This document shows, one piece after another, positions 15,971-24,252 of a DNA stretch of 34,383 nucleotides. Both the position numbers and the translations under genes were made by a program. Within the stretch, counting starts at the first letter, position 1. The number at the start of each line of letters is the position of its first letter. The stretch spans positions 1 through 34,383 of the forward strand of contig JASEHE010000008.1 in the NCBI GenBank assembly GCA_030018915.1, read 5' to 3'. The notes beneath the pieces were generated by a model, which ran no database searches, was not told the origin of the DNA, and saw only the letters and a program-made list of their open reading frames with translations. Source of the stretch: Verrucomicrobiota bacterium (GTDB lineage Bacteria > Verrucomicrobiota > Kiritimatiellia > UBA8416 > SLMC01).

Positions 15971-16000
15971 GACTATTTTGCAGTTTGCTGCAATATAGTC
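15971..16000. promoter_or_regulatory. 13-bp inverted repeat at the broken 5' end of the ATPase remnant
   Basis: Arms gactattttgcag (15971-15983) and ctgcaatatagtc (15988-16000) pair at 12 of 13 positions around the loop tttg. A further atatagtc (15961-15968) flanks it. It is AT-rich in a GC-rich region and lies immediately ahead of the remnant's first codon. It could be the original operator or promoter of the ATPase gene, brought next to the interior by deletion, or a mobile-element end. Confidence 0.5.
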
Positions 16001-16042
16001 ACCGGCCCTAGACAGCCCATGAATTCGATCATCAGAGGTCGG

Positions 16043-17536
16043 CTATTGCTGGGCCTGTCCTTTCTCGTTGGACCGACGCGTCACCCCGATCCACCACGAG
16101 CCAATCTTGGTCAACGGGGTCAGGAACTGCCGGAGTTCTTCCTCCCCAACGACGTAGTAGACCTCGTCGTCCCAGCGCATTTCGGGGCGGTACTTTATGT
16201 GTTCGCATCGGTAGGATCGCCCCCTGAACGCGTTGTTGTAGCCTGTCGACAGGTTCACCGCGGGCTCCCAGAAGATCTCCCAATCCTTGGTGACACAGAT
16301 TACGCCGGTCACGCCCCTTTCCTGAAAGAAGGCGTCGAACGCCTGCGACACCTTCGCATCCCTGCTATTCCGTTGCGCCTCCGCGACAAGGAAGCGACGC
16401 ATGGGGCGATGCGCAGGAAAGAGCGCCAGTTGAACAACCGCTGCGGCCAGACCAGCGACGAGAAGAGTAGGGCGAATCCATTTCCCATGCCGGTCCCAGG
16501 TCTCCCATAGGTAGTCGAGGATGAGGAGCCCCGATAGTCCCATCGTGCTCACAGGCAGGAAGACATAGCGGGGGAAGAAATAGGGCCAGGCGACAAGCGA
16601 GCCAACGTAGGGGCCCGAGGTCAGGAGCAAGATGAACCCGGCCATCAGCCGCCAGTCCAAGGTCGCACCGTCCTTGAGTCGTCCGCCGATGTGAAAGGCC
16701 AGGATTGCGCTCGCCAGAACGCCCGCCAAGGCCAACGGCCAGCCCAGAGACATATCGGCGAACCGGAGCAGGCCGGACGGACCGAGACTGGGCTTCCCGA
16801 ACATCGCGCCGTAGGTCTCGCCGCTCATCTTCACGGCCATGACCAAGAGCCCCATCACAACGGCATAGACCCCGAGGGCAATCCGCCGGGATCGCCCCTG
16901 ATGGCACAGGACCAGGAACGGCGCGTAGAGAAGACAGTGCTCCTTGGCGCCCAGGAAGAGAATGGACAGGGCAAGAGCGGCCCAGGAACGCCGGTCGAGC
17001 AGCAGGATCCCCAGGCTGATCAGCAGAAAGAAGAAGGAGTATCCTTCCTGAGGGCTTAGGCGGCCAAACACGTCGACCCCCAGACGCCTAGCGCGGATGA
17101 GCATGAATGTGAGGAGAATGCCAAGCAGGATGCCTTCGGATCGCCGCCGAGCCCCGACATACGCCAGAAACAGAAAAGGCACAAGATACAGGGCGATGCG
17201 CTCGGCATGATGCCATGCCGAGCGCCTTGGCAGAAAGACGTTCTCCAGACTCCGGACCAGCCAGAAAGACGGACGTACCCGGCCGCACTCCAGGAAATCC
17301 CTGCCAATGGCGGACACCGGGTTCCGCACTGCCTGAAGATCGTACGGATCGTCAATAATGGAGAAATGGTCGACCCCTGAAGCGGCGGGCAGCGCAGGCA
17401 ACAGATTGCCTCCGAAATAAACAAGTGAGAACGAGAGGAGAAGCCCGACCAGCAATGGCCTTTGTTCGCGGAACCGGCGGGGAGACTGTCGCACTCCCCC
17501 CACCCCGACTTCCTCGGAAACAATCTTTGTAGTCAT
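16043..17536 (-). CDS. Polytopic membrane protein, probable membrane glycosyltransferase
   Basis: A 497-residue integral membrane protein with about ten hydrophobic segments. These include LVGLLLSFSLVYFGGNLL near the N-terminus, ILLGILLTFMLI, FFFLLISLGILLL, VYAVVMGLLVMAV and LLVAGLAAAVVQLAL. A soluble tail of about 130 residues follows. The loop after the first TM contains VDHFSIIDDPYDLQAV; acidic residues at that place are where GT-C enzymes keep their catalytic Asp. This would fit a polyprenyl-phosphate-sugar-dependent transferase, but an O-unit polymerase-like role cannot be excluded. ATG at 17536 was chosen over longer readings because the sequence upstream is a glycosyltransferase fragment in another frame. 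No clear ribosome site. Confidence 0.72.
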   Translation of the reverse strand: MTTKIVSEEVGVGGVRQSPRRFREQRPLLVGLLLSFSLVYFGGNLLPALPAASGVDHFSIIDDPYDLQAVRNPVSAIGRDFLECGRVRPSFWLVRSLENVFLPRRSAWHHAERIALYLVPFLFLAYVGARRRSEGILLGILLTFMLIRARRLGVDVFGRLSPQEGYSFFFLLISLGILLLDRRSWAALALSILFLGAKEHCLLYAPFLVLCHQGRSRRIALGVYAVVMGLLVMAVKMSGETYGAMFGKPSLGPSGLLRFADMSLGWPLALAGVLASAILAFHIGGRLKDGATLDWRLMAGFILLLTSGPYVGSLVAWPYFFPRYVFLPVSTMGLSGLLILDYLWETWDRHGKWIRPTLLVAGLAAAVVQLALFPAHRPMRRFLVAEAQRNSRDAKVSQAFDAFFQERGVTGVICVTKDWEIFWEPAVNLSTGYNNAFRGRSYRCEHIKYRPEMRWDDEVYYVVGEEELRQFLTPLTKIGSWWIGVTRRSNEKGQAQQ

Positions 17537-17564
17537 GACGGAAATGCGGGAGGCGCCGGAATCG

Positions 17565-17753
17565 TCAACTGCCCCGCGCGGCGAGTTCGTGGCAGGCACG
17601 CGCGAAACCACTCGCCGCAGCATCCCAAGTGAACCTGCGCGCTTGCGCCTCCCTTTTCGCCACCGCATCCCGACGCCTACCGACCGCGAGCGCTGCCTCC
17701 AATGCAGCGCCAAACTCGGCATGGGAGTCGGGGTCAAAGTAGTGCGTCGCCAT
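17565..17753 (-). pseudogene. GT4 glycosyltransferase C-terminal fragment
   Basis: The 62-residue open stretch ATHYFDPDSHAEFGAALEAA to GFARACHELAARGS aligns with the last 60 residues of the intact GT4 at 19055 (AAYYFDPRSPGEFRLALERA to GFAQACREIGGA). Nothing upstream of the YFDP segment is recognisable in any frame, so only the 3' end of the gene has survived here. Confidence 0.8.
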
Positions 17754-17830
17754 ACTCTAGATATGAATCTTCGCAAGCCCAAATCGGGCCGGCAATCCAT
17801 GGCGGCGTCATCCGCGATTCCGGCCCATCG

Positions 17831-17858
17831 GCCGGCAACGGCCGGGCGTTCCGACGGG
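17831..17858. repeat. 28-bp repeat copy (gccggcaacggccgggcg...)
   Basis: Matches 18942-18969 with three mismatches and partly matches 15144-15170, where it encodes the start of a GT2 (CLNARPF). On the minus strand the reading CLPRRNARPLPAD resembles that GT2 start, so this may be a decayed GT2 5' end. Confidence 0.55.
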
Positions 17859-17871
17859 GCAGGCAGATGAA

Positions 17872-17909
17872 TCGAACAACTACGCCGTCAACTTTGTCGC
17901 GCCTCGCCG
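17872..17909. repeat. 38-bp direct repeat, copy 2
   Basis: Exact copy of 15353-15390, about 2.5 kb away in the same orientation. It lies five bases downstream of the HepT stop codon. Copy 1 overlaps the 3' end of the ATPase remnant. Confidence 0.85.
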
Positions 17910-17913
17910 TCTC

Positions 17914-18354
17914 TCAATTGCCCAGTTCGGGGGAGAGATAGGCGCCGATCCGCGAAACGTATTTCTCGAAATCGCCGAGCCTGGACTGAAGGATGCCCCA
18001 GATCTCCTTGGCATCGAGGTCCCAATAGCGATGAACCAGACGATTCCGGAAGCGCGCCATCTTGCCGAGTTCCACGGCAAACTCCGGGTCCAGAATTCCG
18101 GATTCCCCCAGCACCTTGAACGTATCGGCATAGTCTTCCGGACACCGAAACCCTTTCCTCGAAATCACGTGGTTTGCTATGTCAATGGAGGCCTCAATGC
18201 CCGCGATGAAACTGTACTTGGCGCTGCCCTGTTTGTGTACATCCCTGATAAACTCCCCCTCCGGCAGTCGCGCCAGTTCACCGAGAATGCTCAGCGACTC
18301 CCGAATCGAGCCGATCAGTTTCTCGATTCGTTCGTTGTCGATCGATTTGCTCAT
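17914..18354 (-). CDS. hepT: HepT-like HEPN toxin (DUF86)
   Basis: A 146-residue all-helical HEPN protein. The sequence MARFRNRLVHRYWD carries the full R-X4-H-X-Y motif (R103, H108, Y110) of HepT ribonucleases, where R and H form the RNase site and the tyrosine is AMPylated by the partner in the characterised Shewanella system. AGIEASIDIANHVISRKGFR and CPEDYADTFKVLGE are further family marks. ATG at 18354 overlaps the MntA stop as ATGA. All catalytic residues are intact, so the pair may be active. Confidence 0.9.
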   Translation of the reverse strand: MSKSIDNERIEKLIGSIRESLSILGELARLPEGEFIRDVHKQGSAKYSFIAGIEASIDIANHVISRKGFRCPEDYADTFKVLGESGILDPEFAVELGKMARFRNRLVHRYWDLDAKEIWGILQSRLGDFEKYVSRIGAYLSPELGN

Positions 18355-18761
18355 GCCACGACCTCTCGGAGATACTCCTGCCGTCTCGGACGGAAATCGA
18401 AGTACTCGACCCGCGTCAACGATTCGAACTCGGCCCGGGCGTCGGGATCGCCGTCCAGAACAAGCACGCCGGAAGAAACGACCCGATATCGAAAACTCAA
18501 CGGCGCGTCGTTCAGCACATGGACATCCACTTTGTGCCCGATCAATGCCTCCAGATCCATCTCCAGAGGGATCGCAAAGCCCAGGAGCAATCTTCCCTGG
18601 CCGGCAAGCCGGTCATAGACCGCCGGCTCGATGAACAACGCGATGTCAATATCCCGAAAGATTCCCGGCCTCAGAGCGGATCCGTGGAGATAGGCAAAAA
18701 GTATCTCGCGACACCGGGACAGTCCGGGTTGAATACCACGAACAAGTTCTTCCCGAATCAT
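18351..18761 (-). CDS. mntA: MntA-like nucleotidyltransferase antitoxin
   Basis: A 136-residue nucleotidyltransferase-fold protein. AYLHGSALRPGIFRDIDIAL places G27, S28 and the D37-X-D39 pair at a spacing of GS-X8-DXD, two residues shorter than the textbook GS-X10-DXD. The end FDFRPRRQEYLREVVA is typical of partners of DUF86 proteins. In known pairs this protein neutralises HepT by transferring AMP to its tyrosine. ATG at 18761 has GAGG seven bases upstream; longer readings run into repeat debris. Four-base overlap with hepT. Confidence 0.88.
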   Translation of the reverse strand: MIREELVRGIQPGLSRCREILFAYLHGSALRPGIFRDIDIALFIEPAVYDRLAGQGRLLLGFAIPLEMDLEALIGHKVDVHVLNDAPLSFRYRVVSSGVLVLDGDPDARAEFESLTRVEYFDFRPRRQEYLREVVA

Positions 18762-19054
18762 GGGGTGACCTCGATCCTCAGTATTTGACCGGAAGATAGC
18801 GAAGGGAACAAGAAAAGAATCGTCGCCAGACTGCCGGGCACTTCGCTCGCGGGGCGGAAGAGCGGAACGGAGGCGGAAAGAACTACCACGCTTGCCGTGA
18901 ACTGCCACGCGCGACAAGTTCGTGGCAGCCACGCGCGAAATGCCAGCAACAGCCGGGCGTTCAGACGGGAATCCAACGCCCGCTTGCTGCCGGGGCGTTC
19001 TCCGCCCGAAGAAGCCCTCTTCGTCCAGCGTCGGCGCGCAGAACGCCGAGCGAG
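18762..19054. other. Intergenic debris with a second GT4 3'-end copy
   Basis: No intact gene. 18900-18942 matches 17566-17608 with about six mismatches in 43 bases; on the minus strand it reads GHFARGCHELVARGSS, the tail of a GT4. It is followed at 18942-18969 by the 28-bp repeat also seen at 17831-17858, but the roughly 220 bases that separate the two there are missing here. Confidence 0.65.
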
Positions 19055-20182
19055 TCATGCGCCACCGATTTCCCGGCAGGCTTGAGCGAACCCTTGCGCA
19101 GTCCCGTCCCAAGAGAATAGCGCCGCTTGATTCCTTCGCCGCTCCACCAGGTCTTGGCGCCGACCATCGGATATAGCCCTTTCGAGGGCGAGCCGAAATT
19201 CCCCGGGCGATCGAGGATCGAAATAGTACGCGGCATCCCCAGCAACCTCGGGCAGTGACGCAGCCATGGAACAAACCACGGGACTCCCCATGCTCAACGC
19301 TTCTGCCACAGGTATGCCGAACCCCTCATAAAGAGAAGGATGGACCAGGGCCGAACACGTAGCATACAGGTTCGCCAGTTCCGTATCCGTCGGACTTGTG
19401 AGGAATCTCACCCGTCGAGGGATAAGCTGGTCCCAGAGCCTGATGTCACACTGCTCCAGCCGTCTTGCCCCGGCAACAACGAGATCATACTCCGAGAACT
19501 GGCTGAACCCACGGCTCCCCAGACATCTTGCGACAAACGAAAAGTTCTTGTACGCAGTCCGCCAGTCCCCCACATACAGCAAAAACGGCTTGGTTGGAGC
19601 ACCGTGCCCGGCGCCGTTCCTGACCGCGCCGCGCAACCGCTCTGAAAATCCGGCGGGATAGACTACACGGCATTTCCCTTCGGGAACCTTGAGTAGGCGG
19701 ATCACGTCGCGCCGGGTATTCTCTGAGATGCAGAGGATCACGCTCGCACGCCCAAGGGCAATCGCCTTTTTCCGGGTGATCTCCTTGCGTTCAGACACGG
19801 CAAAATCGGCCGGAAACAGTTCATGAATCATGTCATGGGCGACACAGAAACTGGGGCATCGCACCGGCGGGTGACTGTAGTATGTGGGGTGGAACACGTC
19901 CGCTGAACGGGTCCGCCAGTAAGCACTCGCGATCCAGCCATCGCATATCCCCGAGACCGCGCGCCAAAGCCGCCAGGGCCGAAAGCGAGGGACGGCAGGC
20001 ACTCTCTTGACCCCGGGAATCCAGGCATGCAGTTGGTTTAATGGGCCTGACGACCGCATCAGGACCTGCACAGAGATGCCGTCTCCCAGGACTGCAAGCC
20101 TCGGAAGGATCTCGGAGTAGATTCGGGAAATCCCCCCTTGTCTTTGAAGGACGAAGACCTCGCCATCGATAAGAAGCCGCAT
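19055..20182 (-). CDS. GT4 family glycosyltransferase
   Basis: A 375-residue GT-B enzyme: GEVFVLQRQGGISRIYSEIL (acceptor-domain loop), VCIAHDMIHELFP-like segment (FCVAHDMIHELFPADFAV), LCISENTRRDVIRLL, FLLYVGDWRTAYKNFSFVAR, ALVHPSLYEGFGIPVAEALS (E-X7-E) and SLPEVAGDAAYYFDP. The arrangement matches mannosyl- or rhamnosyltransferases of O-antigen clusters. No insertion is present, so it serves as a reference for the interrupted GT4. Its 3' end is homologous to the fragments at 17565 and 18900. ATG at 20182 starts at the first strand. Confidence 0.9.
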   Translation of the reverse strand: MRLLIDGEVFVLQRQGGISRIYSEILPRLAVLGDGISVQVLMRSSGPLNQLHAWIPGVKRVPAVPRFRPWRLWRAVSGICDGWIASAYWRTRSADVFHPTYYSHPPVRCPSFCVAHDMIHELFPADFAVSERKEITRKKAIALGRASVILCISENTRRDVIRLLKVPEGKCRVVYPAGFSERLRGAVRNGAGHGAPTKPFLLYVGDWRTAYKNFSFVARCLGSRGFSQFSEYDLVVAGARRLEQCDIRLWDQLIPRRVRFLTSPTDTELANLYATCSALVHPSLYEGFGIPVAEALSMGSPVVCSMAASLPEVAGDAAYYFDPRSPGEFRLALERAISDGRRQDLVERRRNQAALFSWDGTAQGFAQACREIGGA

Positions 20183-20228
20183 GCGACACCGCGACGACGA
20201 AACCGTGGGCAGAAACCGTATCTTCCTG

Positions 20229-21017
20229 TCAGATCAGTGGTTTCCCCGTGATTCGCTCGTAGTCCAAGGTGACCAGAGATGGCCGACGCACGAATCGATT
20301 CACAACGAGATCAAACAAAACCGGGTGTCTCAAGATCAGCCTGAACCGACTTGCGGATACAGGCCGTTCCGTCAGCAGATGCACGCAAACGCCATCGCTG
20401 CAGAGATGCAGGCCGTAGCCGGCGGCGAGAACGGCGAGCGAACGCATGGTGAACAACGAGACGTGTCGGCCATGCTCCAAATCGTAGTACCACCACTCAC
20501 CGGGACCAGGGTTGTGCCGGGGAACAAGGGCGGTGGTGAGGAACACATTCCGGGTTAGACGCAAGATGCGGTCCAGTTCCTCCCGAGGGCTGCTGAGATG
20601 CTCGACCACTTCGATCGCCGTCACGCCGTCGTAGCGCGTCCCCCCGGACACATCCCCATCAAAACCCCGCGCAAAGATGTTCCTGCAGTACTTGTCGTAC
20701 CACCAGAAACCCAGGCCGTAGTCTCTCATCATACGAACCAGAAGCCCGTTTCCTCCTCCGAAATCCAGGAAATGCCCGTCCGGCTGCAGCAGCAGCGAGA
20801 AGACAAGTCTGCACGCCCTCGACACCTCGCGGTTTCGCTCGACACATCCCGTGTCGCTGGGGTCTGGGCCGTCTGGGTGGGCATTATCCAGCCAGAACGG
20901 CTCATCAACCTGTATGAACCCGCAGTGTGTACACCTGAAGTAATGGGCCTCGTGGGTTCCGAGTACTTTAGCGCAGCCAAAGGGGGCGCTTGTCTGTGCG
21001 CAAATCCGACAAATCAT
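20229..21017 (-). CDS. SAM methyltransferase with N-terminal zinc-binding motif
   Basis: A 262-residue protein. The N-terminus CRICAQTSAPFGCAKV and FRCTHCGFIQVDEP holds C-X2-C pairs typical of the zinc-ribbon that precedes sugar C- or O-methyltransferases. HFLDFGGGNGLLVRMM is SAM motif I, and VTAIEVVEHLSSPREEL is the post-motif. It ends at LDYERITGKPLI. It is likely to methylate a nucleotide sugar or glycan sugar. ATG at 21017 overlaps the stop of the gene before it (ATGA), which rules out the longer readings to 21320. Confidence 0.87.
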   Translation of the reverse strand: MICRICAQTSAPFGCAKVLGTHEAHYFRCTHCGFIQVDEPFWLDNAHPDGPDPSDTGCVERNREVSRACRLVFSLLLQPDGHFLDFGGGNGLLVRMMRDYGLGFWWYDKYCRNIFARGFDGDVSGGTRYDGVTAIEVVEHLSSPREELDRILRLTRNVFLTTALVPRHNPGPGEWWYYDLEHGRHVSLFTMRSLAVLAAGYGLHLCSDGVCVHLLTERPVSASRFRLILRHPVLFDLVVNRFVRRPSLVTLDYERITGKPLI

Positions 21018-21949
21018 TCCAAGAGCCTCCCGATCGCGCGGCTCACGAGCCTCATCATGCTTGCCTTGTATCCCTTGCTGAAGCGTATGCCGTAGTGAAA
21101 GGCTTCGGTGTGGCGGTCGGCTCGGTTGTCCCGCAGAACCGCAGGCGGATGACGGAGGGGAAAACTCAGGGAGTCCAACCGCATGGCCGGACGCGCTCCA
21201 GCCGCTGGGTCGAAATGTGTGCCGCCCTCGTTGAGCCCCAGATTTGCCACCAAGTTCGCGTTTGGCGTTGCGGCAACACCCCCATTCTGCCAACACGCAA
21301 AGACCCATTGGTAGTCCCATGTGTCCACCGCGCCTTGAACGGTGCAGTCAAACACTTTGCGCCAGTAGTCCACCACGCCGGGGTCGCCCAGCCTAGCGCT
21401 GAGCCAGTCCGTTGACCGCAGGCCATGCCACTTGGACATCGCGACATCGTAGGCTCTCCAAGCCCTTCGCCAAGTTGCCCATCCCCAAACGTGGCAATAC
21501 CGCGAAAAGTAGTAACTGTGCTTCCCCAGCAGTTTCCCGTCCTGGAAATTGCAGCCTCCAATATGCATGACCCGGTTGTCATCGCCATACCGATCGAGCA
21601 ACTCTTCACAGAAACGGAAGAAACTCGGGTCAGGCAGGCAGTCATCCTCCAGAATGATGGCCCGTTCCACGCGTTCGAATACCCAATCCAGTCCACTGGA
21701 GACACGCAATCGGCAACCAAGGTTCTTGTCCGCAAAGTTGACGAGCAACTGACAAGGCCAGCTTGCCCGGCTGACCAGGCTTCGAACCTGCCTGCAAGCG
21801 GCCTCATCCTCCGGACAGCTCGGGCCGTCGGCGACCACAAAGAGTTGGGGCGGTTGCGCCTTAGTGATTTCCTCAAATACACGTTCCGTGAGATCCGGAC
21901 GCCGGTAGACGAAGAATGCTACGGGGGTTCTCAATGTCGCCGTACTCAA
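21014..21949 (-). CDS. GT-A-like glycosyltransferase (HlpA-like group)
   Basis: A 311-residue protein. TPVAFFVYRRPDLTERVFEE opens a GT-A-like fold; LFVVADGPSCPED, VERAIILEDDCLPDPSFFRF (with EDD as the DXD-like metal site) and WGWATWRRAWRAYD are marks of a GT-A-like group often listed as hemolytic protein HlpA-like in glycan clusters. Later QWVFACWQNGG and NLGLNEGGTHF fit. Predicted cytosolic sugar transferase of unknown specificity. It starts eight bases after the upstream GT2 ends and overlaps the methyltransferase downstream. Confidence 0.82.
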   Translation of the reverse strand: MSTATLRTPVAFFVYRRPDLTERVFEEITKAQPPQLFVVADGPSCPEDEAACRQVRSLVSRASWPCQLLVNFADKNLGCRLRVSSGLDWVFERVERAIILEDDCLPDPSFFRFCEELLDRYGDDNRVMHIGGCNFQDGKLLGKHSYYFSRYCHVWGWATWRRAWRAYDVAMSKWHGLRSTDWLSARLGDPGVVDYWRKVFDCTVQGAVDTWDYQWVFACWQNGGVAATPNANLVANLGLNEGGTHFDPAAGARPAMRLDSLSFPLRHPPAVLRDNRADRHTEAFHYGIRFSKGYKASMMRLVSRAIGRLLE

Positions 21950-21956
21950 CTATGTT

Positions 21957-23003
21957 CTATTTGGAGTCACTGCCCGGCGGCCGTCGCCTATTGAGCCACG
22001 CCCCGCAGACAATCCATTCCGCCGCTATCCTCAGGATTTCCCACCAACGCCTGCCCATCTCCTCGGCCAACCCCCCTAAGTATGCCCGCCTTCCTTCATC
22101 GTAGATCGTGTGAACCGACGGCGCCTCCGGATCCCCATACATCCGCGCGAGTTCTTGGGCCCGGGCGTAGTGCGCGCGCGCGGATTGCAGACTCCTCCTC
22201 GCTTCCCCCAGCAGATGAGTCACATATGTATTCAACGCCCCTTCATGATATTGGAGCAGCGAGGGGATGGTTCTGTCGTGGTTTTCCAGGAGCGCCCGGC
22301 TCTGCTTGAAATTCCAGGCTGCTCTTTCCAGAGGAGAACGCATCCCGTAGAAGGAATTCGGATGGAGTCGGTAGACTCCCATAAATCGATTGAGTACCGC
22401 ACCCTTCCCGCGCTCCAGCATCCAAGCCCACATCCCGAGATCTCCGGCACTAGTATTGGCCGAGAACCAACTCGCCAGGGCTCGCCGTCGCCAGACTACG
22501 GCCAACGTGACTAGCAGATACGGGTCCAGGAAGTTGCGGAAGTCCACCTCGATCCATTCTCGATCCCCAAAGACTCGATCCCATTGATCCCCGGCCTCGA
22601 CCAGTCCAGACTTCTCGGTGTGACAACGATGGGCACAGAGCGCGTATTCGGGGCGACTGTCGAGGAAATCAACTTGAGTCTGAAGCTTTTCAGGATCCGT
22701 CCAGTAGTCATCGCCCTCGATCGCGGCTATGTAGTCCCCGCGGCAGGACTGCAGAGTGCGTCTCGCGTTCTCTTGGGCCCCCAGATTCCGCGCCTGCAGC
22801 AACAGACGGATTCTCCCCGGATAGCGCTGCTCCAGATCCAAAACAATCTTGCGTGTCGCATCCGCACTGCAGTCCTCGCCTATGACCAGTTCATAGTCAA
22901 AGCCAGTTCTCTGCATCATCACGCTCTCCACAGCCTTTCGGATGAAAGACTCGTGGTTGCAGGTGATCATGTAGACACTAATTTTGGGCGCCGGAGTCGG
23001 CAT
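21957..23003 (-). CDS. GT2 family glycosyltransferase
   Basis: A 348-residue GT2 enzyme: ISVYMITCNHESFIRKAVES, YELVIGEDCSADATRKIV (about 37-54), YIAAIEGDDYWTDPEKLQTQ, with GDDYW in the DXD position. GDLGMWAWMLERG and GVYRLHPNSFYG follow. The extra alpha-helical C-terminus (about 230-330) is common in this subgroup. I chose ATG at 23003 (MPTPAPKISVY); the longer reading from 23090 would overlap the aminotransferase by 59 bases. No repeat insertion. Confidence 0.88.
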   Translation of the reverse strand: MPTPAPKISVYMITCNHESFIRKAVESVMMQRTGFDYELVIGEDCSADATRKIVLDLEQRYPGRIRLLLQARNLGAQENARRTLQSCRGDYIAAIEGDDYWTDPEKLQTQVDFLDSRPEYALCAHRCHTEKSGLVEAGDQWDRVFGDREWIEVDFRNFLDPYLLVTLAVVWRRRALASWFSANTSAGDLGMWAWMLERGKGAVLNRFMGVYRLHPNSFYGMRSPLERAAWNFKQSRALLENHDRTIPSLLQYHEGALNTYVTHLLGEARRSLQSARAHYARAQELARMYGDPEAPSVHTIYDEGRRAYLGGLAEEMGRRWWEILRIAAEWIVCGAWLNRRRPPGSDSK

Positions 23004-23031
23004 GCGATTCTGGCTGATATGGGATCCCCGA

Positions 23032-24252
23032 TTACTCTGTCGCCCCGGCCACATCCCTCCGAGCAATACAACGCCTGACTTCGTCGCCATGCTCGACTGC
23101 GGTCTGCAATATTCCGCAGATTCTCTCGATGTCGGTCCCTTGAATACTAGTCCCGGTCGGGAGGGTCAGGACCCGCTCGCAGAGACGCTCCGTGTGCGGC
23201 AATTGTCTGCCGACACCAGGGAGGATGGAGCGATACGGCTTCGTCCGGTGGCAACCGGGGTAGAAGTAGCGGCGGGCAAACACATTCTCGGCGTGCAACA
23301 CCTGCAGGAGATCATCCCGCGCCAGACGAGTCTGGTCATCATCCACTTCTATGACCACATACTGATAGTTGCAGCGTTCCTGCTCATTGTAAGCGATGCA
23401 CCGCAGGCCCGGTATATGGCCCAAGCATTGCTGATACGCGCGGTAATTGAGACGGTTTGCGTCAACAAACTCATCCATCTGCTCCAGTTCGGTCAATCCC
23501 ATGGCCGCTGAAACCTCCGACATCTTGCCGTTGGTGCCGATGTCGATCACGGTATCGTAGCCAGCGAACCCGAAATTCTTCATCAAGCGAACCCTGGCAG
23601 CCAAATCGTCGTCATTGGTTGTAACGGCGCCGCCCTCGAACGCATTGAGGAACTTGGTGGCGTGAAAACTGAAGACTTCTGCTGCGCCGAAGTTGCCAAT
23701 CATCCGACCATTGCGCGAACAGGCAAAACCGTGAGCAGCATCGAAAAGGAGCTTCAGGCCGCGACGTTGGGCAATCTCGCTCAATTCCTCGATTGCGCAG
23801 GGGCGTCCCCAGACATGGACGCCGACGATGGCCGTGGTGCGAGGCGTGATCAGCGCTTCCACCTTGGCCGGATCGAGGTTGTGAGTGGCGGGATCCACAT
23901 CGCAGAATACCGGCGCGATGCCCTGCCAAAGCAACGCATGGGCTGTGGCAATAAAGGTAAAGGAGGGGACTATCACCTCCTCCCGCAAACCCAAGGCGCG
24001 CGCGGTGATTTCCATCGCCACGGTGGCATTGCACATGGCGATGCAGTGCTTGACGCCAAGGAAGGCGCCAATGCGTCGTTCGAATTCTTGAACATACTGG
24101 CCGTTGTTCGTCAACCAGCGACGGTCCAACATGTCGTTGAGCCGTCGGAGCAGAGCGTCACGATTCCCAACATTGGGACAGCCCACGTGGCGGGGTTCGC
24201 GGAACGCCGGTTGTCCCCCGGCAATAGCAAGGTCGTCAACCGCTCCAGACAC
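23032..24252 (-). CDS. DegT/DnrJ/EryC1/StrS aminotransferase
   Basis: A 406-residue PLP-dependent sugar aminotransferase that would convert a keto nucleotide sugar to an amino sugar. TNNGQYVQEFERRIGAFLGV, the DAAHGFACS segment (D171 for the PLP pyridine nitrogen) and VFSFHATKFLNAFEGGAVTT with the Schiff-base lysine K200 are complete. GTG at 24252 follows GGAAGGG closely. The gene overlaps by 17 bases the broken acyltransferase just upstream; that gene order (acyltransferase, aminotransferase) is standard for N-acyl amino sugars, so an original partner was lost and may be replaced by the acyltransferase at 30107. Confidence 0.93.
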   Translation of the reverse strand: MSGAVDDLAIAGGQPAFREPRHVGCPNVGNRDALLRRLNDMLDRRWLTNNGQYVQEFERRIGAFLGVKHCIAMCNATVAMEITARALGLREEVIVPSFTFIATAHALLWQGIAPVFCDVDPATHNLDPAKVEALITPRTTAIVGVHVWGRPCAIEELSEIAQRRGLKLLFDAAHGFACSRNGRMIGNFGAAEVFSFHATKFLNAFEGGAVTTNDDDLAARVRLMKNFGFAGYDTVIDIGTNGKMSEVSAAMGLTELEQMDEFVDANRLNYRAYQQCLGHIPGLRCIAYNEQERCNYQYVVIEVDDDQTRLARDDLLQVLHAENVFARRYFYPGCHRTKPYRSILPGVGRQLPHTERLCERVLTLPTGTSIQGTDIERICGILQTAVEHGDEVRRCIARRDVAGATE

